Below are positions 1 to 5,959 of a stretch of DNA of 5,959 bases, one piece after another. The DNA is from Desulfobacterales bacterium (GTDB lineage: Bacteria; Desulfobacterota; Syntrophobacteria; B119-G9): positions 1-5,959 of the forward strand of contig JALXAI010000285.1 in the NCBI GenBank assembly GCA_026992215.1, written 5' to 3'. The notes under the pieces are model-generated. The model made no database searches, was not told the DNA's origin, and saw only the letters and a program-made list of their open reading frames with translations. How positions within the stretch are numbered: position 1 is the stretch's first letter; each line of letters starts with the position of its first letter. Both the position numbers and the translations under genes were made by a program.

Positions 1-2
1 TG

Positions 3-767
3 TGGTACAAGGTAAACAAGCTTATAGCTTCCATCCGCGGGGTGCCGCAGGGGGTCAGCTTGCCGAGTCCTCCCACGCACCAGACCAAGTACTCCATCGA
101 AGAGGCCGTGGCAAAAATGATCCAGTCAATGTACATGGCATGGGGTTTCAGGGTGCCGGTGTATCCAAAGATATCAGGGACATCCACCGCCCTGGCCGTG
201 CTCAATAACTTGACCAGGAATCCGTACGCGGCAGGACTGGCCATTGACGGCGAGGACGGGGGTACCGGGGCAGCGTACAACGTCTCCATGAACCACATGG
301 GGCACCCGATTGCCAGCAATATCAGGGATTGCTATCTTAACCTTGTCAAACTTGGAAAGCAAAACGAAATTCCTCTTTTTGCGGGCGGAGGCATCGGGAA
401 ACACGGCAATCTTGCCGCAAATGCTGCAGCCCTGATCATGCTGGGTGCAAGCGGAGTTCAAATTGGCAAGTACATCATGCAGGCTGCTGCGGGATGCCTG
501 GGTTCCGAGTCCGACAGATGCAACATTTGCAACATAGGTTTGTGTCCCAAGGGAATCACGTCCCAGGATCCGAGATTGTACCGAAGACTTGATCCCGAGA
601 AAGTTGCCGAAAGAGTGGTGGATGTCTTCCTGTCATTCGACACGGAGCTGAAAAAAATCGTCGCACCCCTGGGAAGATCCACGTCCCTGCCCATCGGGAT
701 GTCGGATGCACTGGGGATCAATGACAAAAATATAGCCGACAGGCTGCAAATTAAATACGTGGTTTAG
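3..767 (+). CDS. Glutamate synthase, FMN-binding (synthase) domain subunit, 5'-truncated by window edge
   Basis: The reading frame is open from base 3 to the TAG at 765-767, giving 254 visible residues; the true start lies upstream, so the internal ATG at 42 should not be used. The sequence shows the FMN barrel of glutamate synthase: a THQTKYS segment near the start, the substrate/FMN loop GEDGGTGAA at visible residues 83-91, and the phosphate-binding AGGGIGKHGN stretch at about 127-136. An iron-sulfur motif follows, with Cys173, Cys176 and Cys181 and the typical CPKGIT continuation. In this family the domain condenses ammonia with 2-oxoglutarate and reduces the product to glutamate, taking electrons through the iron-sulfur cluster in the cytoplasm. 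The protein ends soon after this domain and has no GXGXG domain; that domain is at the start of the next gene, 20 bases downstream, so the two are surely co-transcribed. The cysteine spacing C-x2-C-x4-C differs from the C-x5-C-x4-C of classical GltB, and another cysteine sits at 165. The glutaminase domain is not visible. Confidence 0.93.
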   Translation, partial: WYKVNKLIASIRGVPQGVSLPSPPTHQTKYSIEEAVAKMIQSMYMAWGFRVPVYPKISGTSTALAVLNNLTRNPYAAGLAIDGEDGGTGAAYNVSMNHMGHPIASNIRDCYLNLVKLGKQNEIPLFAGGGIGKHGNLAANAAALIMLGASGVQIGKYIMQAAAGCLGSESDRCNICNIGLCPKGITSQDPRLYRRLDPEKVAERVVDVFLSFDTELKKIVAPLGRSTSLPIGMSDALGINDKNIADRLQIKYVV

Positions 768-771
768 TTCG

Positions 772-776
772 AGGAG
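772..776 (+). promoter_or_regulatory. Ribosome binding site that decides the start of the GXGXG-GltD fusion gene
   Basis: AGGAG lies 11 bases before the ATG at 788. The alternative GTG start at 776 overlaps the last G of this motif and has no purine-rich site of its own upstream, so ATG 788 is preferred. The spacing is slightly long, leaving some doubt. Confidence 0.6.
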
Positions 777-787
777 TGGAAACGACT

Positions 788-3130
788 ATGCATGTCAAAA
801 GAGAAGATTCCAAGTTTTATCTCATTTCGGGTGTTGAAAACGGTCACAGGGTAGAATCCCGTATCCTCGAAGAACGAATCCAGAATGCGGTTTCAGAAGG
901 GCACCGGTTTCTGGAAATTCATGCTATGGGACAACACGGCATCGGTGGCCGGCTCTGGAGAGCAGGACAGGAAAACGTTTACGTTAAAGTGACCGGTCAT
1001 CCGGGACAGCGACTGGGTTCCATGGGTTTCCCGAATACTTCCATAGAGGTGATGGGGCCCGTTTCCGACGATGTTGGCTGGTTAAACGCAGGGGCAGAAA
1101 TTATCGTTCACGGTCACGCCACCAATGGAGCTGCAAACGCCATGGCGCAGGGCAAAATTTACGTGGCCGGCAATATTGGCGCTCGAGGCATGACCATGAC
1201 GAAGCATAACCCCAGGTTTGATCCCCCGGAACTGTGGGTGCTGGGGTCGGTGGGAGATTACTTCGCCGAATTCATGGCCGGAGGCATTGCCGTGATATGC
1301 GGATATGACCCTCAAAACCCGGACAACGTGCTCGGCTACAGGCCATGCGTGGGGATGGTCGGGGGCAAGATCTTTTTCCGTGGACCGCACATGGGCTTCA
1401 GCCAGCATGATGCGAAACAGGTTCCCATCTCGGACGAAGAATGGGAGTGGCTGACTAAAAATCTTCGCGTTTACCTTCAGAAGATTGATAAGGCCGATTT
1501 ATACACACTGTTAAGCAAGAAAGAAGACTGGCAGTTGCTCGTGGCAAGGACTCCCCACGAACGAAGCGTTCGAGTACGCCGATCCATGCATTCCTTCAGG
1601 GAAGAAATCTGGGACAGGGAGCTTGGCAAAGGAGGATTGATAGGCGACATAACTGATATCGACAGAAGTCCTATTCCTGTAATTGTGACCGGAGAACTGA
1701 GACGATTTGTTCCCGTGTGGGAAAACAAGAAATATGCGCCGCCATGCGAGGCAAGTTGCCCCACGGGGATCCCCGTTCACGAGCGCTGGAAGCTTATAAG
1801 AGATGGCAGGGTTGACGAGGCGGTGGATCTTGCCCTGGCATACACTCCGTTTCCCGCGTCCGTGTGCGGATATCTGTGTCCGAATCTTTGCATGCAATCG
1901 TGTACCAGAAACACTGCAAAGATGCCGCCGGTGGACGTGCGCAAGCTCGGCCAGGCCAGTATTAAAGCTCATGATCCCGAACTTCCTCCACTGGGCGACC
2001 ACAAAATAGCCGTGATAGGCGGAGGTCCGGCAGGCATTTCCATAGCATGGCAACTCAGAATGAAAGGGCATGACGCAGTTATCTACGACATGCAGGAAAA
2101 GCTTGGAGGCAAAATAAGTTCCGTTATTCCCAGCTCCAGAATTCCGGAAGACATAGTGAACGCGGAACTGGAAAGAGTGAGAAAGATACTGCCCCACGTT
2201 CACCTGCAGCAAAAGCTGACCAAGGATGATATCGAGCAGCTCAAATCTGATTACGATTTCGTGGTCATTGCCGTTGGTGCCCAGAAACCGAGGATCTTGC
2301 CGGTACCGGGCAAGGAGCGTCTTATTCCCGCCCTGGAATTTTTGAAGCAGAGCAAGAAAAACGAGGCCAGGGTCGGCAAGAGGGTCGTGATTATCGGTGC
2401 CGGAAACGTCGGCTGCGATGCAGCCACGGAAGCTCACAGGCTGGGAGCCGAAGATATAACCCTCATCGATATACAGGAACCGCTTTCTTTTGGCAAAGAA
2501 AGAGAAGAAGCGGAAAAGATAGGTGCCAAGTTCAAGTGGCCATGTTTCACCAAGGCCATTACCGAGGAAGGAGTGGAATTGACCACCGGTGAAGTTATCC
2601 CCGCCGATACCGTGATTATTTCCATCGGGGATATGCCCGATCTCGAGTTTTTACCCGATTCAGTGGCCACGGATCGAGGTTTTATCGTGGTTAACGAAAT
2701 CTACCAGACCTCTGACCCCAAGATATTCGCCGTAGGCGATGCGGTAAAGCTGGGACTGCTAACGGAAGCTATAGGCGCCGGGCGTAAAGCGGCACAGGCC
2801 ATCTGTGATATGCTGGAAGGAAAACGACCACGGCTCGATCATAAGACCATGATCGACCCGCACAGGGTAAAACTCGAATACTACGATCCGAGACTGGTGG
2901 AGTTCCACGACGTCCACGAGTGCGGTACCCAGTGCGCATCGTGCGGCGCGTGCAGGGACTGCGGGTTGTGCGTGAGTATTTGCCCTCAATCGGCAATTTC
3001 CAGAAAGGATCTGGGCAACGGTGACTTTGAGATGGTGGTAGATCCCGAGAGATGCATTGGCTGCGGTTTTTGTGCCGGTGCCTGCCCCTGTGGTATCTGG
3101 AACCTTGTCGAAAACGACCCAATCGAATAA
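788..3130 (+). CDS. Glutamate synthase fusion subunit: GXGXG domain + GltD-type FAD/NAD(P)H oxidoreductase + 2[4Fe-4S] ferredoxin
   Basis: This 780-residue cytoplasmic protein carries electrons to the glutamate synthase FMN subunit encoded just upstream. Residues about 1-255 form the GXGXG right-handed beta-helix domain of the GltB C-terminus (GQHGIGG from 48, many glycine-rich turns, GGKIFFRG near its end). Residues about 315-400 are the N-terminal iron-sulfur domain of GltD-like proteins: Cys320 and Cys324-Pro, then Cys360, 364, 368 and 372. The FAD site GGGPAG is at 411-416, and the second Rossmann motif GAGNVG, presumed to bind NAD(P)H, is at 537-542. A typical C-terminal FAD motif, IFAVGDAV, follows. 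Residues about 705-775 hold two 4Fe-4S motifs: Cys722/725/728/732-Pro and Cys756/759/762/766-Pro. Three more cysteines (712, 716, 719) precede them. In classical enzymes GXGXG belongs to GltB and the flavin module is a separate GltD, so this is a rearranged fusion. The ferredoxin tail suggests that ferredoxin, NAD(P)H, or both supply electrons; which one is not visible. A non-synthase redox role is possible but unlikely beside the FMN subunit. Confidence 0.92.
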   Translation: MHVKREDSKFYLISGVENGHRVESRILEERIQNAVSEGHRFLEIHAMGQHGIGGRLWRAGQENVYVKVTGHPGQRLGSMGFPNTSIEVMGPVSDDVGWLNAGAEIIVHGHATNGAANAMAQGKIYVAGNIGARGMTMTKHNPRFDPPELWVLGSVGDYFAEFMAGGIAVICGYDPQNPDNVLGYRPCVGMVGGKIFFRGPHMGFSQHDAKQVPISDEEWEWLTKNLRVYLQKIDKADLYTLLSKKEDWQLLVARTPHERSVRVRRSMHSFREEIWDRELGKGGLIGDITDIDRSPIPVIVTGELRRFVPVWENKKYAPPCEASCPTGIPVHERWKLIRDGRVDEAVDLALAYTPFPASVCGYLCPNLCMQSCTRNTAKMPPVDVRKLGQASIKAHDPELPPLGDHKIAVIGGGPAGISIAWQLRMKGHDAVIYDMQEKLGGKISSVIPSSRIPEDIVNAELERVRKILPHVHLQQKLTKDDIEQLKSDYDFVVIAVGAQKPRILPVPGKERLIPALEFLKQSKKNEARVGKRVVIIGAGNVGCDAATEAHRLGAEDITLIDIQEPLSFGKEREEAEKIGAKFKWPCFTKAITEEGVELTTGEVIPADTVIISIGDMPDLEFLPDSVATDRGFIVVNEIYQTSDPKIFAVGDAVKLGLLTEAIGAGRKAAQAICDMLEGKRPRLDHKTMIDPHRVKLEYYDPRLVEFHDVHECGTQCASCGACRDCGLCVSICPQSAISRKDLGNGDFEMVVDPERCIGCGFCAGACPCGIWNLVENDPIE

Positions 3131-3147
3131 CAGAATACTTACTGCAA

Positions 3148-3181
3148 AAGCAAGGGGTGGAATGATAGCCACCCCTTGCTT
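3148..3181 (-). terminator. Hairpin terminator between converging genes
   Basis: A perfect 13-bp stem (3148-3160 with 3169-3181) closes an 8-base loop. It sits 17 bases after the + strand fusion gene and 32 bases beyond the end of the minus-strand membrane protein gene. On the minus strand the stem runs into CTTTTGC, a short U-run typical of a weak intrinsic terminator. On the + strand no U-run follows, so action in that direction is less certain, though the strong stem may still serve both genes. Confidence 0.72.
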
Positions 3182-3213
3182 CCATGAACAGCTGCGACAA
3201 AATCGGTGACAGA

Positions 3214-3567
3214 CTAAAACATCCTGGCCGTTATCCACGTTGCAAGCCGATTTCCCGCAACCACGAAGAGCGCTATAATAAAGGTCTCGATCGCGGCCTT
3301 CACGCTCACCGAACTGATAACCAGTGCGGCCAAAAAATCCGTAAAAATTGCGAAAACCAGCCCTCCCACGAGTCCCCATTGCTGAATTATCCATGTCATG
3401 ATTACCAGCAGGGGAATACTGCAAATGGTGCCGAGAATAACCAGGACATAAATCGAGAGATCAAAATTCTTGGCGATAAGATTTGTCATGGCTGCCATAC
3501 GGGGGCACACGATAAAAAAAGCAAAAGCAGCCATCGCGACGCCAAATGTTAAAAGGTTCTCATTCAT
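3214..3567 (-). CDS. Small four-helix membrane protein, function unknown
   Basis: This 117-residue protein is almost wholly hydrophobic. Four membrane-spanning segments can be placed at about 4-21, 37-61, 65-88 and 91-113, joined by very short loops (PRMAAMTNLIAKNF, IQQW, SVSVKAA). No cysteine pairs or catalytic motif stand out; charged residues are few, with an acidic Asp77 and Glu94 in or beside helices 3 and 4. The ATG at 3565-3567 is well supported by a strong ribosome binding site 6 bases upstream. I do not recognise the family. It converges on the glutamate synthase genes and shares the hairpin between them, and 262 bases separate it from the minus-strand gene upstream, so it probably has its own promoter. 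The overlapping + strand frame is polar and lysine-rich, as expected for the antisense of a membrane protein. Membrane location is a sound inference; transport or any other role is not supported. Confidence 0.78.
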   Translation of the reverse strand: MNENLLTFGVAMAAFAFFIVCPRMAAMTNLIAKNFDLSIYVLVILGTICSIPLLVIMTWIIQQWGLVGGLVFAIFTDFLAALVISSVSVKAAIETFIIALFVVAGNRLATWITARMF

Positions 3568-3829
3568 ATAGCTCTCCTCCCTTTGAATTTACTCATGAAT
3601 CATTCAGTCTCAGGGTTGCAACTCCGAAAGAGGATTTCCTGGTTCCAGCTTTAGATTCTCAATGTAACTCTAAGGGAATTATACCTGTTACCAGAAACCC
3701 GCACCCCACACAAGCTCAACGCATTGTCGGCCGAATCCATCCCGTCCGGGTACATCCAATCACACCACGTATTTTGCTTCGGGACTCTTATCAGAATACC
3801 ACTTCCCGGGAATGAACTCCTTTCTCCCC
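3568..3829. other. 262-base intergenic region, no clear gene
   Basis: No gene is convincing here. On the minus strand a TATAAT sequence at 3678-3683 could be a -10 box for the small membrane protein gene, about 110 bases before its start, but no good -35 box is found at normal spacing. A minus-strand frame of about 60 codons (3651-3836) has only a TTG start overlapping the stop of the preceding gene and matches no family I know. A 10-bp palindrome, TTCCCGGGAA, lies at 3803-3812. Confidence 0.4.
3574..3581 (-). promoter_or_regulatory. Strong ribosome binding site for the small membrane protein
   Basis: On the minus strand GGGAGGAG lies 6 bases before the ATG at 3567. This near-perfect Shine-Dalgarno sequence is the main argument that the short hydrophobic frame is a real gene and that this start is correct. 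Confidence 0.8.
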
Positions 3830-4618
3830 TCAACAAATTCCATGTCCACCGGCCTTAGTACTATAATGACCGCTTTTTCCAGACTTCACCCACCTCAAGT
3901 AATTCTTTACCGCCCCGAATTTCCACCCCAGGCCGCTCGCAAAGTGTAAAAGGTCATCGAAACCTAGTTTTTCATACGAGAGAAATCTTCGAAGGTGATA
4001 TCCCAGGAACCTGTGAGAAGCCCTGTAAATCAGTCTCCATCGATATTTGTACAGAAAGTAAATTCCCAGTGCTCCAATCGCCCCCGGAACAGTTATGACC
4101 AGAAACAAGTTTGAACGGAAGTGGTTATAAAAGTAAGGATAAAGACCGATTGACACTGCTGCAAAGGTAAGATGCATGCCAACATCGGCATTGCCGGTAA
4201 CTTCATACAATGATTTCTGCCTATTGATTTCGTAAAGGATGCCATGAAACAGCGCATAGAGATGGCGATAGAGTTTTCGGCGAGGATCGCTTTTATTGTT
4301 GAGACCCTCCCTGTACAGGCTCAACAGGTTTTCGTTTGTCTCCGTGATGAAGCTTTTAGAAGGAACAATAGAGTCTTTGTCGGGAAAAACTTTCAGATGA
4401 ATCCCCGGCGGCAGGCTGGAGGGTACCGCGCAAAGCCGACATCTGGCATATGCACCGGCTTCCCTGTATTTGCCCCTGAAAAAAAACACGCGCTGAGATT
4501 TTAGTATTTTAACCGCATCGGCTATCACTATTTCACCGCATGCAGGACAACTGATCGCCAACGCGCCAGTTTCTTCATAGGCAGTGCGAACACCAAAAAC
4601 CATGGGAATAGCAGCCAT
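3830..4618 (-). CDS. Zinc-ribbon membrane protein, function unknown
   Basis: The 262-residue protein begins with a short hydrophobic/aromatic stretch and a FGVRT segment. A four-cysteine zinc ribbon follows: Cys24-x2-Cys27 and Cys60-x2-Cys63. The arrangement (VFGVRT, then CPACG about 15 residues later, then a basic-aromatic stretch, then CRLC) resembles bacterial membrane-associated zinc-ribbon proteins of the zinc_ribbon_15 kind; this is recalled resemblance, not a search result. A polar middle part (about 75-145) precedes two membrane segments at about 148-167 and 171-191. The last 70 residues are basic and aromatic and probably cytoplasmic. The start at 4616-4618 is backed by GGAGA about 7 bases upstream; Met6 is a possible alternative. 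The gene stands alone, with 316 bases upstream and 262 downstream. No enzymatic motif is visible. Zinc binding and membrane anchoring are reasonable inferences; the biological role is unknown. Confidence 0.75.
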   Translation of the reverse strand: MAAIPMVFGVRTAYEETGALAISCPACGEIVIADAVKILKSQRVFFFRGKYREAGAYARCRLCAVPSSLPPGIHLKVFPDKDSIVPSKSFITETNENLLSLYREGLNNKSDPRRKLYRHLYALFHGILYEINRQKSLYEVTGNADVGMHLTFAAVSIGLYPYFYNHFRSNLFLVITVPGAIGALGIYFLYKYRWRLIYRASHRFLGYHLRRFLSYEKLGFDDLLHFASGLGWKFGAVKNYLRWVKSGKSGHYSTKAGGHGIC

Positions 4619-4934
4619 GCCCCATCTCCAGATCTTGCCAGTTGCTGTGTTCCCTTTACCCTCCCGCGTTAATTGCCCGAGACTCCAGGGAAAATCTGCC
4701 TGTCTTCAGCGACTCAAAAGAATTTTTTTGTTTTAACAGCCTAATGGTACGGTACTTCCACACATTACGTTCCTTGATTTACGCGCGAAAAGCCGATGCT
4801 TGAAATGCTCAGGGCAGCGCCCGCCGCCACCTAACCAGCACGGGAAAACCGGAACCGCAAGAACGACTAAAGAGAAAACTACCGCTTCCCCCGAGCATTT
4901 TACCAAAAGACATTACACGTTCAGAGAAAGTATT
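4619..4934. other. 316-base intergenic region, no gene seen
   Basis: This stretch lies between two minus-strand genes and holds no supported gene. It must contain the 3' end signals of the sugar amidotransferase and probably the promoter of the zinc-ribbon protein, but I see no good -35/-10 pair and no strong terminator. A 7-bp AT-rich inverted repeat (4929-4944) overlaps the amidotransferase stop codon and is too weak to call. A run of seven T (4723-4729 on the + strand) has no stem before it. Near 4626-4629 is the GGAG of the downstream gene's ribosome binding site. Confidence 0.5.
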
Positions 4935-5957
4935 TCAAAATACTACAAAATTCCTGTCTTCTTCTTTGGCTTTCCTTGCCCTGTTCACTCTTTCCTGGCT
5001 CGCCAGGTCGTCTCTCCAGTAAAAGCCCTCGTTGTTTTTCCCAAAAGTTCTGTCCTCTTCGGCCACAAGAGGCACCCGGGCTTTCTCGACATTCGGATCG
5101 TTCACGTGGTTCGCAACGGAATCCTTCGTTCTCCACGTGCCATCCGAACCCTTCTCCCATATCTCTTCGTCCCTCATGGGTTCAATCCAGGCATTGAATT
5201 CTTCCTCGGTAATACCAAGGAAATCAAGGTAGACGTCCAGGGAACTCGGGCGCACATGGTCGTACTTTTTCACCATTTCAATACCTTCTTCCCTGGTCAT
5301 TCTGCCATGCCGGATCTCCATGCTCGCATCATCCGTAGCCCTGCCGTAGCCAAATTTCAGATACTTAAGGTAGTCGTGAACCTCGTTGGCATGGTCTTCA
5401 ATCTTTCCGTACAGCTGAAAAGTTCTTTCTCTCAAACCCGGGTGGATGGAAAAGCCATACTCCCTGTGCATTTTTTTGGCATGAGTCAGGGCGTCCCAGT
5501 AGTAGAAGTTGCTCAGGTATATCCCCCTTACCCCAACCCTTTCAATTTCTTCATCGGAAGGATACACGTAAGGGGCGATGTCATGTTCCGTTATGCCGCT
5601 TTCTTCGTTAATCAGGTCATGAGGCTCAAGCCCCCTCATGTCATGCTCCTGCCTCGACCACTTGGTGTGTTCCACCAGGTCTTCCAGAGTCACGATTCCT
5701 GTCAGTTCTGCGAAACCGTGCTCTCCGAATACGACCAGGGGAATATTGTACTTGACCGCGACCTGGAAGGGGAAAGTACGAATTCCCGCGTGATAGTGCC
5801 ATGTAAGGTCCCCCACCCTTTTCAACATGTACCGAGATAGTTTTCTTGCGGTTTGAGGATTAACATTGAAACGAATAAGATCACACCCGAAGGTGCTGAC
5901 CAGGTTGCGCAGATTCTTTATACTAAGCCTCGTGTTGTAACAGTGATTGAAGGTGAC
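4935..5957 (-). CDS. N-acetyl sugar amidotransferase (WbpG/PseA type), 5'-truncated by window edge
   Basis: The frame is open from the right edge to the TGA at 4935-4937, giving 340 visible residues; the internal ATG at 5828 is not the start. Three stretches identify the family. One is GDLTWHYHAGIRTFP followed by AVKYNIPLVVFGEHG. Another is the block KFGYGRATDDASMEIRHG, then MTREEGIEMVKKYD. The third is the FLGITEEEF segment. In WbpG and PseA such proteins use ammonia, made by HisH-like glutaminase and channelled by HisF-like partners where known, to turn an N-acetyl group on a nucleotide-activated sugar into an acetamidino group for O-antigen or flagellin glycans. The ATP pyrophosphatase loop (SGGKDS in relatives) should lie in the roughly 40-50 missing N-terminal residues, so activity cannot be judged here. 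The protein appears cytoplasmic. The C-terminal 50 or so residues, rich in charged residues and ending in NFVVF, may be an extension beyond the usual end. No HisH/HisF-like partner is downstream; if present it would be upstream of this window. Confidence 0.88.
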   Translation of the reverse strand, partial: VTFNHCYNTRLSIKNLRNLVSTFGCDLIRFNVNPQTARKLSRYMLKRVGDLTWHYHAGIRTFPFQVAVKYNIPLVVFGEHGFAELTGIVTLEDLVEHTKWSRQEHDMRGLEPHDLINEESGITEHDIAPYVYPSDEEIERVGVRGIYLSNFYYWDALTHAKKMHREYGFSIHPGLRERTFQLYGKIEDHANEVHDYLKYLKFGYGRATDDASMEIRHGRMTREEGIEMVKKYDHVRPSSLDVYLDFLGITEEEFNAWIEPMRDEEIWEKGSDGTWRTKDSVANHVNDPNVEKARVPLVAEEDRTFGKNNEGFYWRDDLASQERVNRARKAKEEDRNFVVF

Positions 5958-5959
5958 AA

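Noticed and set aside
776..787. GTG start giving four extra residues on the fusion protein
   Set aside because: The GTG overlaps the only Shine-Dalgarno sequence, which fits the ATG at 788 better.
1511..2437. Minus-strand open frame of 308 codons
   Set aside because: It is antisense to the iron-sulfur and FAD regions of the fusion protein, and its product shows no domain.
2759..3424. Minus-strand open frame of 221 codons spanning the hairpin
   Set aside because: It overlaps the ferredoxin end of the fusion gene, runs through the terminator hairpin and into the well-supported small membrane protein gene in another frame.
3184..3552. + strand open frame of 122 codons
   Set aside because: It is the antisense of the four-helix membrane protein. 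Its polar, lysine- and histidine-rich product is what antisense of hydrophobic codons gives.
4723..4729. Run of seven T suggesting a + strand terminator
   Set aside because: No GC-rich stem precedes it and no + strand gene ends nearby.
4929..4944. Inverted repeat AGTATTTCAAAATACT at the end of the amidotransferase gene
   Set aside because: The stem is seven AT-rich pairs with a 2-base centre, overlapping the stop codon and with no U-run, so it is too weak to call a terminator.
4800..5840. Long + strand open frame of 346 codons
   Set aside because: It lies antisense to the sugar amidotransferase, whose translation matches family motifs. The + strand product has no recognisable domain and no ribosome binding site.

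Overview
The window looks like ordinary chromosomal DNA of an anaerobic, mid-GC bacterium. A member of the deltaproteobacterial (Desulfobacterota) sulfate-reducing or syntrophic lineages is my best guess. That placement rests mainly on the split, ferredoxin-carrying glutamate synthase and is not proven by the sequence.

Left half, + strand (1-3130): two co-directional genes 20 bases apart encode pieces of glutamate synthase. The first is cut by the window edge. It encodes the FMN-binding, synthase-site subunit with its iron-sulfur cysteines. The second encodes one long protein that joins three modules: the GXGXG beta-helix domain normally found at the C-terminus of the large subunit GltB, a complete GltD-type flavin electron-input module, and a C-terminal ferredoxin domain with two 4Fe-4S motifs. 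Together they would carry electrons from NAD(P)H and/or ferredoxin to FMN, where 2-oxoglutarate and glutamine-derived ammonia become glutamate. The glutaminase (amidotransferase) part is not in the window and may be encoded just upstream.

Centre (3131-3213): a 13-bp perfect hairpin lies between the converging gene ends and probably terminates transcription, most convincingly for the minus-strand gene.

Right half, - strand (3214-5959): three genes point left, separated by wide gaps (316 and 262 bases), so they are probably not one tight operon. In transcription order they are an N-acetyl sugar amidotransferase of the WbpG/PseA type (surface-glycan synthesis, 5' end cut by the window edge), an unrecognised protein with an N-terminal zinc ribbon and two membrane segments, and a small four-helix membrane protein of unknown function.

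I see no RNA gene, CRISPR array, insertion sequence or phage feature. I found no convincing new multi-gene system. The points most worth following up are the domain rearrangement and extra cysteines in the glutamate synthase genes, and the uncharacterised zinc-ribbon membrane protein.
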